64,000 nucleotides of DNA from an uncultured Lachnotalea sp. (GTDB lineage: Bacteria; Bacillota; Clostridia; Lachnospirales; Lachnospiraceae). The stretch's first letter is position 1; each line of letters opens with the position of its first letter. Below the pieces are notes generated by a model that had not been told where the DNA came from, did no database searches, and saw only the letters and a list, made by a program, of their open reading frames with translations. Shown piece by piece: positions 52,017-60,284 of this stretch. The stretch lies in NCBI GenBank assembly GCA_947066815.1, contig CAMSZT010000001.1:62001-126000 (forward strand), written 5' to 3'. Both the position numbers and the translations under genes were made by a program.

Positions 52017-52877
52017 ATGGAGAAAAAAAAGAAACTGCTTACCATCGGCCAGTTCGCCGCACTGCACGGCATCAATAAAAAAACTCTGATGTGGTACGAT
52101 GAGATCGGCCTGTTTTGCCCGGCGGCGGTCCATCCGGAGAACGGATACCGGTATTACAGCTATTATCAAAGCTCGATCCTGGAGACCATCCTGCTGCTGC
52201 GGGAACTGGACGTATCCGTCGACGAAATCCAGACATTCATGAAAAACCGTTCCGCCGCCAGCCTGGAGCAGCTTCTGCGTGAGCAGATCGAAAACCTGGA
52301 TCAAAAGATAGCCCATCTGAAGGCCGTCCGGAAGACCCTGACCCAGCACCGGCAGAACATGACGACGCTGCTGACCATGGATCTGTCAAAGATCAGCGTC
52401 ATTTCAAAAAATGAGCGGCGCCTGGTGACGGTGGACATTGACCGGGATACCTCCTTTGACAAGCAGGTAGAGATGATCACCGCCGAGACCAGGAAATATC
52501 AGCTCCGCCGCCTCCATGACGCCTCCTACGGGACCATGATCGACACGGAGAGCCTCTACAACGGCAATTACCAGGACTATTCCAAGCTGTTCATCGAGAT
52601 CCCCTTCCCCGTCAAAAAAACCGGGCTGCATGTACAGCCCGCCGGGAACTACGTCCGGGCGTTCTATCAAGACGCCGGAGAGAATGCCGTACTGTGCTAC
52701 AAGCGGATCTTCGAGTACACCGCCGCAAACGGCCTTACACTGTCGGGCTTCTCTTACGAGATGATCCTCAATGAAAATGTGATCGACCGGGCGGAGGATG
52801 CGCTTGTCCAGGTCGAGATCCCGGTAAGATCGAAATTCCTATCAGATAATTCATATTCTTCTGCCATGATCGAGTAG
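52017..52877 (+). CDS. MerR family regulator with effector-binding domain (BmrR type)
   Basis: 286 residues from the ATG at 52017. The N-terminal winged helix reads LTIGQFAALHGINKKTLMWYDEIGLFCP and GYRYYSYYQSSILETI; a long coiled coil (residues ~95-130) follows; the C-terminal half (~150-286) is a GyrI/BmrR-like ligand domain. By family it binds a drug-like ligand and activates the divergent MATE gene through the adjacent palindrome. GAGG lies 12 bases upstream of the start, a rather long spacing. Confidence 0.9.
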   Translation: MEKKKKLLTIGQFAALHGINKKTLMWYDEIGLFCPAAVHPENGYRYYSYYQSSILETILLLRELDVSVDEIQTFMKNRSAASLEQLLREQIENLDQKIAHLKAVRKTLTQHRQNMTTLLTMDLSKISVISKNERRLVTVDIDRDTSFDKQVEMITAETRKYQLRRLHDASYGTMIDTESLYNGNYQDYSKLFIEIPFPVKKTGLHVQPAGNYVRAFYQDAGENAVLCYKRIFEYTAANGLTLSGFSYEMILNENVIDRAEDALVQVEIPVRSKFLSDNSYSSAMIE

Positions 52878-52907
52878 GGAAGAAGCATCCGCCCCTGCTC
52901 GCCGCGC

Positions 52908-52949
52908 AGCCCGCACGCCGCTCCTGCGGCATATTCCTCTGTGCGGGCT
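52908..52949. repeat. Dispersed GC-rich hairpin repeat, copy 1
   Basis: AGCCCGCAC (52908-52916) pairs with GTGCGGGCT (52941-52949), with an inner CCGC-TCCT-GCGG hairpin. The core CGCCGCTCCTGCGGCATATTC and TCTGTGCGGGCTTG recur at 63086-63124. It follows the merR stop; no gene is seen in 52878-53048. Confidence 0.7.
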
Positions 52950-53048
52950 TGCACACAAAAAATCCTCTGCTGCTTTTTGTGGATAAAATCGGGACTCAAA
53001 ACAGGTTTATCCATAATCATCCCTCACTTTCCAGTAAAACAGACGGAC

Positions 53049-53225
53049 TTAATTGCGCTTTGCCCTAAGCATTTCTATCTGTTCTTCCGCATTCGTCCTT
53101 GGCGTATTATAATAAAGCAGTTTTTCCTCCGTTGTCATATGCTTTGTCACTTCATAATTACGCTCTCGGATCTTGTGGATATCCTCAACCGTAAAATCTG
53201 GGCTGATTTCCAATGTATATGCCAT
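53049..53225 (-). CDS. Small protein paired with the PIN gene (putative antitoxin)
   Basis: 58 residues, starting MAYTLEISPDFTVEDIHKIR and ending EQIEMLRAKRN. It has a predicted N-terminal strand and two charged helices; HKIRERNYEVTKHMT is a motif I associate with small partners of PIN proteins. Its ATG shares one base with the PIN stop (TAATG), so the two are translationally coupled. The order toxin then antitoxin is the reverse of most type II systems. Function as antitoxin is inferred from position only. GC content is lower than in neighbouring genes. Confidence 0.7.
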   Translation of the reverse strand: MAYTLEISPDFTVEDIHKIRERNYEVTKHMTTEEKLLYYNTPRTNAEEQIEMLRAKRN

Positions 53226-53704
53226 TATTCCCCACCTCCCAATAATACAGACGGATTCATAATATCAATATCCTTATAGCTTTCAAGGTGTGTGATCGCC
53301 CTGATACCCTTAATAGTCCTTATATTTACAATATGCTTAAAATTCCATGATATGATGCAGTCACACCCATGCACAACAGCAGTTGCTATATGCTGACAAT
53401 CATCAATGCTTTTCTTTGTCAGTATACCCATATCTATAATCTGATTTGCAACTTTAAAAACTTCATCTGTAATTTCCAACTTTGTATATGAAATCCTGCT
53501 CAAATATTCATACAATACTGTTCTTTTGGGTTCGCGGCATTCACCCACTTCATCAAGCGTCACCTGCGACAAACAAATATCATACTTCCCATCTTCAAAC
53601 TGTGTCCAAAGAGCCAATGTATCTTTCATTCGCTCTGGCGCATCTTCCTGTTGCAGATAACTAATAACAGATGTGTCCAAATACACCTTTAATTTCCTAT
53701 CCAT
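53225..53704 (-). CDS. PIN domain protein (VapC-like putative ribonuclease toxin)
   Basis: 159 residues. KVYLDTSVISYLQ supplies the first acidic residue of the PIN active site, SQVTLDEVGE the second and DDCQHIATAVVHGCDCIISWNFKHIV the third block. By family a metal-dependent RNase. It has a TTGTTA-17-TAAAAT promoter but a weak RBS. The base composition is clearly more AT-rich than the flanking genes, suggesting recent transfer. Confidence 0.8.
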   Translation of the reverse strand: MDRKLKVYLDTSVISYLQQEDAPERMKDTLALWTQFEDGKYDICLSQVTLDEVGECREPKRTVLYEYLSRISYTKLEITDEVFKVANQIIDMGILTKKSIDDCQHIATAVVHGCDCIISWNFKHIVNIRTIKGIRAITHLESYKDIDIMNPSVLLGGGE

Positions 53705-53727
53705 AGCATCACACTCTCTTTACAGCC

Positions 53728-53756
53728 ATTTTAGCACAAAATTCTCCCTATAACAA
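53728..53756 (-). promoter_or_regulatory. Promoter of the PIN gene pair
   Basis: Minus-strand TTGTTA (53751-53756), 17 bp, TAAAAT (53728-53733), 24 bases before the PIN start codon. Confidence 0.6.
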
Positions 53757-53887
53757 TCCACAACAGCACATTTACTAAAATGATGTTGTATCATATTAAT
53801 ATGGCTCTTTGTCAAGTTAGTTGAATCACCTGCTTTGTTATTATACACTTCTCACTGACACACAGAGCTCAGTTATTTCACCGCACA

Positions 53888-53931
53888 CAAAAAATCCCCT
53901 GCTGCTTTTACTTAAAAGTAACAGGGGATTT
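53888..53931 (-). terminator. Intrinsic terminator of ppdK
   Basis: AAATCCCCTG/CAGGGGATTT stem (53892-53901 with 53922-53931), inner TTTTAC/GTAAAA pairing, then TTTTTTGTG on the minus strand. It follows the ppdK stop by about 55 bases. Confidence 0.82.
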
Positions 53932-53986
53932 CTCTTTATCAATACTTATAAATGATCAAACTGCTGCCGGCTCAGCACCCGGTGCA

Positions 53987-56608
53987 TCACTTGCTGTTGA
54001 TCGCAGCCTGGGCCGCAGCCAGTCTTGCGATCGGCACCCGGAACGGGGAGCAGGACACGTAGTTTAAGCCGATCTTGTGGCAGAATTCCACGGAGCTGGG
54101 ATCGCCGCCGTGCTCGCCGCAGATACCGATCTTAAGGTTCGGATTGGTGGAACGGCCTTTCTCGGAAGCCATGGCGACCAGCTGGCCCACGCCCTCCTGA
54201 TCCAGCTTCGCAAAGGGATCGGACTCGTAGATCTTGTTCTCATAGTAGGACGGCAGGAACTTCCCGGCGTCGTCGCGGGAGAAGCCGAAGGTCATCTGGG
54301 TCAGATCGTTGGTGCCGAAGGAGAAGAACTCCGCCTCCTCGGCGATCTGATCGGCCGTCAGGGCGGCACGAGGGATCTCTATCATGGTGCCCACATGGTA
54401 ATTGATGTAAGCGCCTTTCTCCTTCATGACTTCCTCGGCGGTGGCGATGACCACGCTCTTCACGTATTTCAGCTCTTTCTTCTCGCCCACGAGAGGGATC
54501 ATCATCTCGGGAACGATGTCGTAGCCCATCTCGTCCTTGACTTCGATGGCGGCCTCGATGATGGCCCTGGTCTGCATCTTGGCGATCTCCGGATAGGTCA
54601 CGGCCAGACGGCACCCACGGTGGCCCATCATCGGGTTGAACTCATGAAGCTCGTCGCACTTGGCCTGTACCTGCTCCGGCGTAAGTCCCATGTCCTCCGC
54701 CAGTGCCTTGATATCCTCGGGATCGGTGGGGATGAACTCATGAAGCGGCGGATCCAGATAACGCACGGTCATGGGGCGGCCCTTGAGCGCCTTGTACATG
54801 GCCTTGAAATCCTCCTTCTGGAAGGGGATCAGCTCGTTAAGCGCCGCCTCTCTCGCTTCCACCGTGTCGGAAAGGATCATCTTGCGGATCTTCGGGATCC
54901 GGTCAGGATCAAAGAACATGTGCTCCGTCCGGCACAGGCCGATGCCCTCGGCGCCAAGCTTCACGGCGTTCTCCGTATCGGCGGGCGTGTCGGCATTGGT
55001 GCGCACCTGGAGCTTCCGGTACTGGTCCGCCCAGCGCATGATCCGTCCGAAGTTTCCGCCCACGGAAGCCTCCACGGTCTGAATGTCGCCCTTGTAGATC
55101 TTGCCGGTGGTGCCGTCCAGGGAAATGTAGTCTCCCTCCGTGAAGGTGTAGCCACCCAGCTCGAATCTCTTCTCTTCTTCGTTGATCTTGATGTCGCCGC
55201 ATCCGGATACGCAGCAGGTTCCCATGCCTCTGGCAACAACGGCCGCATGGGAGGTCATGCCGCCCCGGACCGTCAGGATGCCTTCTGCCGCATGCATGCC
55301 CTCGATATCCTCCGGGGAAGTCTCCAGACGGACAAGGATGACCCTCTCGCCCTTCTCATGGGCGTTCTTCGCATCCTCGGCGGTAAAGTACACCTTGCCG
55401 GCGGCAGCGCCGGGAGATGCGGGAAGGGCACTTCCGATCACCTCGCCCGCCTTCAGTGCCGCAGCGTCGAAGGTGGGATGAAGGAGCTGATCCAGGGACT
55501 TGGCCTCAATCCTGCACACAGCCTCCTCCGGCGTGATCTTGCCTTCGTCTACCAGGTCGCAGGCGATCTGAATGGCCGCAGGAGCCGTCCTCTTGCCGTT
55601 TCTGGTCTGAAGGAAGAAAAGCTGTCCTTCCTGAATGGTAAATTCCATATCCTGCATGTCGCAGTAATGGTCTTCCAGCTTGTTTGCGATCTCCATGAAC
55701 TGGCGGTAGCACTTGGGCAGATCCTGCTCCAGCTTCGTGATCGGCTGGGGTGTCCGGACACCTGCCACCACGTCCTCGCCCTGGGCGTTGATCAGGTACT
55801 CGCCGTAGATGCCCTTCTCACCGGTGGAGGGATTTCTGGTAAAGGCAACGCCCGTGCCGGAGGTATTGCTCATGTTTCCGAATACCATGGTCTGGACATT
55901 GACCGCGGTGCCCCAGTCGCCGGGGATGTCGTTCATCCTTCTGTAAACAATGGCACGGGGGTTGTCCCAGGAACGGAACACGGCCTTCACGGCCTCCATC
56001 AGCTGGACCCTGGGATCCTGAGGGAAATCCTCGCCCATCTTTTCTTTATAAATAGCCTTAAACCTGGAAACCAATACCTTCATGTCTTCGTCCGTGAGCT
56101 CCGTGTCATAATGGACGCCCTTGGCCGTCTTCACTTCGTCAATGATCTTCTCAAAGTAGGACTTGGGAACCTCCATGACCACGTCGGAGAACATCTGGAT
56201 GAATCTCCGGTAGGAATCATAGGCGAATCTGGGATTTCCGGTCTTCTTCGCAAAGCCTTCCACGGAAACGTCATTCAGTCCCAGGTTCAGGATGGTATCC
56301 ATCATGCCGGGCATGGAAGCCCTGGCACCGGAACGGACGGACACCAAAAGCGGATTGTCCGTGTCGCCGAACTGCTTTCCGTTCTCCCTCTCCAGCCATT
56401 TTAATGCGTCGAAGATCTGTCCCTGGATCTCCTCGGTGATCTTCTTGCCGCTGTTGTAATAATCCGTACACGCCTCTGTCGTCACGGTGAATCCCTGGGG
56501 GATCGGAAGACCCAGATTGGTCATCTCTGCCAGGTTTGCGCCCTTGCCGCCGAGAAGGTTGCGCATGTCCGCATTGCCTTCTTTAAACAAATATACCCAT
56601 TTTGCCAT
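53987..56608 (-). CDS. ppdK: Pyruvate, phosphate dikinase
   Basis: 873 residues, full length. N-terminal ATP-grasp domain (LLGGKGANLAEMTNLGLPIPQGF), central phospho-His domain with TVRGGMTSHAAVVARGMGTCCV (His ~455) and C-terminal PEP/pyruvate barrel (GAEGIGLCRTEHMF, MGHRGCRLAVTYPE, SFGTNDLTQMTFGFSRDD). It interconverts pyruvate+ATP+Pi with PEP+AMP+PPi and is central to PPi-based glycolysis or gluconeogenesis in clostridia. A single-gene unit with promoter, leader hairpin and terminator. Confidence 0.97.
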   Translation of the reverse strand: MAKWVYLFKEGNADMRNLLGGKGANLAEMTNLGLPIPQGFTVTTEACTDYYNSGKKITEEIQGQIFDALKWLERENGKQFGDTDNPLLVSVRSGARASMPGMMDTILNLGLNDVSVEGFAKKTGNPRFAYDSYRRFIQMFSDVVMEVPKSYFEKIIDEVKTAKGVHYDTELTDEDMKVLVSRFKAIYKEKMGEDFPQDPRVQLMEAVKAVFRSWDNPRAIVYRRMNDIPGDWGTAVNVQTMVFGNMSNTSGTGVAFTRNPSTGEKGIYGEYLINAQGEDVVAGVRTPQPITKLEQDLPKCYRQFMEIANKLEDHYCDMQDMEFTIQEGQLFFLQTRNGKRTAPAAIQIACDLVDEGKITPEEAVCRIEAKSLDQLLHPTFDAAALKAGEVIGSALPASPGAAAGKVYFTAEDAKNAHEKGERVILVRLETSPEDIEGMHAAEGILTVRGGMTSHAAVVARGMGTCCVSGCGDIKINEEEKRFELGGYTFTEGDYISLDGTTGKIYKGDIQTVEASVGGNFGRIMRWADQYRKLQVRTNADTPADTENAVKLGAEGIGLCRTEHMFFDPDRIPKIRKMILSDTVEAREAALNELIPFQKEDFKAMYKALKGRPMTVRYLDPPLHEFIPTDPEDIKALAEDMGLTPEQVQAKCDELHEFNPMMGHRGCRLAVTYPEIAKMQTRAIIEAAIEVKDEMGYDIVPEMMIPLVGEKKELKYVKSVVIATAEEVMKEKGAYINYHVGTMIEIPRAALTADQIAEEAEFFSFGTNDLTQMTFGFSRDDAGKFLPSYYENKIYESDPFAKLDQEGVGQLVAMASEKGRSTNPNLKIGICGEHGGDPSSVEFCHKIGLNYVSCSPFRVPIARLAAAQAAINSK

Positions 56609-56640
56609 GTTTCTAACTCCCTCCTGTGTTTTTAGACGTT

Positions 56641-56698
56641 AACCAGCAGGTTGGCACGCCTGCTGGTTTTAGTATAGCACAGAATTGCCTGTCCGCAA
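56641..56698 (-). promoter_or_regulatory. ppdK promoter and 5' leader hairpin
   Basis: Minus-strand TTGCGG (56693-56698), 16 bp, TATACT (56671-56676). The transcript would begin with, or just before, a 10-bp perfect hairpin AACCAGCAGG/CCTGCTGGTT (56641-56650, 56659-56668). No T run follows, so it is more likely an mRNA-stabilising 5' hairpin or an hslO terminator remnant than a working terminator. Confidence 0.55.
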
Positions 56699-56756
56699 AC
56701 CACTTTTTTGCCATTTTTTATAATTTTTGTATATTTTTCGGTACAATATTTGGTAA

Positions 56757-57656
56757 TTATTTATCAGACGTCTGATTTTCCAGAATCTCTAAGATTTCCT
56801 CAAGCTCCGGAACCTCAAACCGGTAGCGCTCGTTGCAGAAATGGCAGGAAACCTCCGCCTCCTCCCCGGAGGCGATCATGTCCTCAAGCTCCTTCTTTCC
56901 CACGCTGATCAGGGCCTTTTTCACCCGCGCCTTAGAACAGTCGCAGAAAAACCGGGTGGGAATCCTGTCCAATATCTCCAGACCAAAGTTCCCCAGTACG
57001 TGGGAGAGAAGCTCCTCCGGGCCCTCCCCCGCATCCAGGAGTGCCGTGACGGACCTTATCTCTCCCAGGCGTTTTTCAAGCCCCGCAATCACGTCCTCCT
57101 CCGCCTCCGGCATCAGCTGGATGATAAACCCGCCCGCCTGCCGCACCGTATTCTCCCGGTTCATGAGCACGCCCAGGGCCACCGAGGAGGGCGTCTGCTC
57201 CGAAAGAGCATAGTAATAGGTGAGATCCTCGGCGATCTCCCCGCTCACCAGGTCGATCTGTCCCGAGTATGGCTCCTTTAGTCCGATGTCCCGGATCACC
57301 GTGAGAGTCCCTTTTCCCACAGCCCCTGCCACGTCCAGCTTCCCGTCCGCCCTGGCATGGAGGAGCACCTGCGGATTTATGACCGTGCCCTTTACATCCG
57401 CGCGGGAATTGGCCGTGACCGTGATCCTGCCGATGGGTCCGTCCCCCTTCACCCGCAGAGTCAGCACATCTTTTTCCCCCTTCATCATGGCCCCCATCAT
57501 GGCCCCCGCCGTAAGAAGCCGCCCCAGGGCCGCCGTCGCCGCCGGACTGGTATCATGCCGCCTTCTCGCCTCCTCCACGAGGTTCCTCGAAGTCACCGCA
57601 AAGGCCCGGATACTCCCGCCCGCCGCCGTCGCCCGGACAATGTAATCTCCGTTCAT
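56757..57656 (-). CDS. hslO: Hsp33 family redox-regulated chaperone
   Basis: 299 residues. The zinc/redox switch is present: C238-x-C240 (FFCDCSK) and C271-x-x-C274 (CHFCNE). The N-terminal half reads FAVTSRNLVEEARRRHDTSPAATAALGRLLTAGAMMG, a family signature. Oxidation releases zinc and activates holdase activity, protecting proteins from oxidative unfolding. It overlaps the methyltransferase gene by 4 bases (ATGA). Confidence 0.95.
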   Translation of the reverse strand: MNGDYIVRATAAGGSIRAFAVTSRNLVEEARRRHDTSPAATAALGRLLTAGAMMGAMMKGEKDVLTLRVKGDGPIGRITVTANSRADVKGTVINPQVLLHARADGKLDVAGAVGKGTLTVIRDIGLKEPYSGQIDLVSGEIAEDLTYYYALSEQTPSSVALGVLMNRENTVRQAGGFIIQLMPEAEEDVIAGLEKRLGEIRSVTALLDAGEGPEELLSHVLGNFGLEILDRIPTRFFCDCSKARVKKALISVGKKELEDMIASGEEAEVSCHFCNERYRFEVPELEEILEILENQTSDK

Positions 57657-58447
57657 CCTTCTGTTCTCCTTTCTTTCCCATGCTTGCCATGTTCTCTCGC
57701 AATCACATGGATCCGCCCGCTGGTCTCCTTCGGCGGATCCTTCGTGAAGGCGTCATAGGCGGCCGCAAACTCCATTCCCGCCTCCGAAATGGCCTCCCTG
57801 ACCTCCTCCAGGGAATAGGCCCGCTGGTAATGGAATTCCTCCTGCTTCCGGTAAAGGCCGCTCTCTTCCTTTATAAAAAGAGTCAGCCCGTATTCGTTGA
57901 TCTTTTGCTCTTCGTCGTAATAGTTGTCCCAGATAAAACTCTGATCCTCCCGGTTCTCCGCGATGGTCCGTGCCCCCAGAAGCTCCCGGTATTTATACTC
58001 CGTATTCAGATCAAAAAGAAACACTCCTCCGGGATCCAGATAATTGTTGACCAGCTTAAATACCCGTATCAGGTCCTCGTACTCCGTGATATAATTCAGC
58101 GAATCGCAGATGCTCACCACCGCCCCCACGGTTCCGTAAAGTTCAAACTCCCGCATGTCCTGCAGAAGATAAAGGGTTTCCGATCCCGTCTCCCCCCGCT
58201 TTTCCATGGCGATCCCCAGCATCTCCTCCGAACAGTCGATGCCGATCATGTCATAGCCGACCTGCGAGAGAAGCTCCGTCATGGTCCCAGTGCCGCACCC
58301 AAGCTCCGCCACCAGACCGCCCTCACAGCCATACTCCCGCAAAAGTCCGGTCAGGTAAGCACACCATTCCTCATAAGGAACGTTGTCCATAAATGCGTCA
58401 TAGACCTCCGCAAAGGAGGTATACGTCTCCGCTCCCTCATGGTCCAT
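57653..58447 (-). CDS. SAM-dependent methyltransferase
   Basis: 264 residues from the ATG at 58447 (GGAGGAG upstream); a longer in-frame start at 58522 reads into the MATE gene. Motif I VAELGCGTGTMTELLSQVGYDMIGIDCSEEML, post-I and VSICDSLNYITEYEDLI follow the small-molecule methyltransferase pattern. The substrate is not predictable. It is translationally coupled to hslO and 26 bases after the MATE stop. Confidence 0.9.
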   Translation of the reverse strand: MDHEGAETYTSFAEVYDAFMDNVPYEEWCAYLTGLLREYGCEGGLVAELGCGTGTMTELLSQVGYDMIGIDCSEEMLGIAMEKRGETGSETLYLLQDMREFELYGTVGAVVSICDSLNYITEYEDLIRVFKLVNNYLDPGGVFLFDLNTEYKYRELLGARTIAENREDQSFIWDNYYDEEQKINEYGLTLFIKEESGLYRKQEEFHYQRAYSLEEVREAISEAGMEFAAAYDAFTKDPPKETSGRIHVIAREHGKHGKERRTEG

Positions 58448-58472
58448 GCTGAATCTCCTCCTTTCTATCTGT

Positions 58473-59843
58473 TTATCCGTTCCGCTCCACCAGGCCCTTC
58501 TCTCTCCACTCCCCGGTAACATACCTTCTGAAGGACAGTACCGCCGCCAGAGTCCAGGAAAGCCCCCCAGTGATCCAGATCCCCCACACGCCGGCCGCCG
58601 AATTCCCGGTCAGGACGAGTGCCAGCCCAATGCGGCTCACCGCCTCAACGGCACTGTTTTTCATGGGATAAACCGTATCCCCCGCACCGCCTAAAAAATG
58701 ATGGAGGGCCTGGACGGCTCCCATGGCCAAAAAGAAACTTCCTGTGATCCGGATCCCTGCCGCCGCAAGACTTACCATCTCCTGATCGTCCACCAGAAGC
58801 CCCATAAACGCCTCTCCGAAGATCCAGAAAAACGCCGTAAGCCCTGCGGAGACCCCCAGCGTGATCTTCGCCGCCGAAGCCGCTCCTTCCCTGGCCCGCT
58901 CCAGATTTCCCGCTCCGACATTCTGCCCGGTAAAAGCCGCCACGGCGGAGCCGATCCCCAGATACACATGCCGGATCAGCGATTCCGTCTGGCTGGTAGC
59001 CGTAAATGCCCCGATAGCCGTCACACCGAAGCTGTTGACAACCCACTGGAGGGCGCTTCCGGACCCATAGACAAACAGATTCTGCGCCCCCGCCGGAAGG
59101 GACAGACGGATTGTTTTTCCAAGCATCCGGCAATCCGGCCGCAGGCTCCGAAACGCCTCCTTAAAATAAGGAAGCGCCCGAAAAGCATAGATCAGGCAGA
59201 GAAGGGCCGCCAATGTCTGGGACAGGGTGCTCGCAAGGGCCGCCCCAAACACCCCCATGGGAAACCAGACCACGAAAAGCAGGTCCAAAACAATGTTGCA
59301 GACACTGGAAAACACCACGATGAGCATCGGCACCCGGGAATTCCCCAGCGCCCGCAGGACCTGAAATGTGGAAAAACAGGCGGCGATGGAAATCTGCCCT
59401 GCCAGATAGACCTTCATATAAACGGCGGCATCCCCCATGAGGGCCGGCGGCGTCCCCAGAAGCCCGAGAAGCGGTTCCGTCAGTAAAAACGCCAGCACCG
59501 TCATGAACGCCGCCTCCGAAAGGACCACATAGGCCCCGTTCCGTATGGCCCCCTCCACACCTTCCCGGTCGCCCGCCCCGTAATACTGGGCCGTCAGGAT
59601 GCCGATCCCTGTCTGTGTCCCGATGGAGAGGGACATAAACAGAAAGATCAGCGCCCCGCCGGCCCCAACCGCCGAAAACGCGTCCGCCCCCACGTACCGC
59701 CCCACAATGGCCCGGTCCGCCAGGATATAGAGCTGTTCCACCATGTTACCCACAATGGCAGGCGCCGCAAACCGAAGCAGGAGCTTCGTGGGACTGCCCT
59801 TCGTCATATCTGAGATCCCCGCCACTCTTTTCTCTCCCCTCAT
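58473..59843 (-). CDS. MATE family efflux transporter
   Basis: 456 residues from the ATG at 59843 (GAGAGGA upstream). The frame is open to 60083 but the promoter at 59937-59965 excludes that. About 12 helices; VEQLYILADRAIVGRYVGADAFSAVG, NIVLDLLFVVWFPMGVFGAAL and TGQNVGAGNLERAREGA are MATE hallmarks. It is first in a likely MATE-methyltransferase-hslO transcript. Confidence 0.92.
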   Translation of the reverse strand: MRGEKRVAGISDMTKGSPTKLLLRFAAPAIVGNMVEQLYILADRAIVGRYVGADAFSAVGAGGALIFLFMSLSIGTQTGIGILTAQYYGAGDREGVEGAIRNGAYVVLSEAAFMTVLAFLLTEPLLGLLGTPPALMGDAAVYMKVYLAGQISIAACFSTFQVLRALGNSRVPMLIVVFSSVCNIVLDLLFVVWFPMGVFGAALASTLSQTLAALLCLIYAFRALPYFKEAFRSLRPDCRMLGKTIRLSLPAGAQNLFVYGSGSALQWVVNSFGVTAIGAFTATSQTESLIRHVYLGIGSAVAAFTGQNVGAGNLERAREGAASAAKITLGVSAGLTAFFWIFGEAFMGLLVDDQEMVSLAAAGIRITGSFFLAMGAVQALHHFLGGAGDTVYPMKNSAVEAVSRIGLALVLTGNSAAGVWGIWITGGLSWTLAAVLSFRRYVTGEWREKGLVERNG

Positions 59844-59936
59844 ATCCGGAATCCTCTCCGTTCCTTTCGAAAACTCTCCGGCAGGCTTTCCGGCAGACCG
59901 GCCGGCGATCCGCCATCCCGGAGTGTCATCCGGTCT

Positions 59937-59965
59937 ATTATAATACGCTTTCGAACAAGGGACAA
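59937..59965 (-). promoter_or_regulatory. Promoter of the MATE-methyltransferase-hslO unit
   Basis: Minus-strand TTGTCC (59960-59965), 17 bp, perfect TATAAT (59937-59942). It fixes the MATE start at 59843. Confidence 0.65.
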
Positions 59966-60133
59966 GAGGGCTCTCCAAAAAATCGATCCTTCCCTCAAAA
60001 ACCCCCGAAAACTTTCCGCCGCACAGGTGAAAATTTTTTTTAAAAAAATCAAAAAAAGGTATAAGCCTTCTCTTTCCGGGCATACTTAAGATAGTACCAA
60101 AGAAAAAAGAAATACTTATCCTCCCCTTTTGAT

Positions 60134-60171
60134 AATCCCCTCACTGCCAATGCGGCGGTGGGGGGATTTTT
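60134..60171 (+). terminator. Hairpin with T run in the 59844-60284 gene-free stretch
   Basis: AATCCCCTCACTGCC (60134-60148) pairs with GGCGGTGGGGGGATT (60154-60168) and is followed by TTTTTGCG on the plus strand. No plus-strand gene is seen upstream, so it may stop antisense transcription or end a small RNA. The rest of the 441-base stretch is A/T-rich sequence without a gene I can support. Confidence 0.55.
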
Positions 60172-60284
60172 GCGTTGTTCTTTACTTTTAATAAAGGTTC
60201 CGTATTGGATCTGACACACAGAAATGACTTCCATGGCGGAGGCCAAACACCACGTCCGCCGCCTCAAAGGACGCATCTGCCCTC

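Noticed and set aside
54077-56404. 775-codon open frame on the plus strand
   Set aside because: It is the antisense of ppdK; the composition (Gly, His, Leu, Asp rich) is typical of a GC-rich shadow frame and there is no RBS or family match.
58473-60083. 536-residue MATE frame starting at 60083
   Set aside because: A TTGTCC-17-TATAAT promoter lies at 59937-59965, downstream of that start; the ATG at 59843 has a good RBS and family-like N-terminus.
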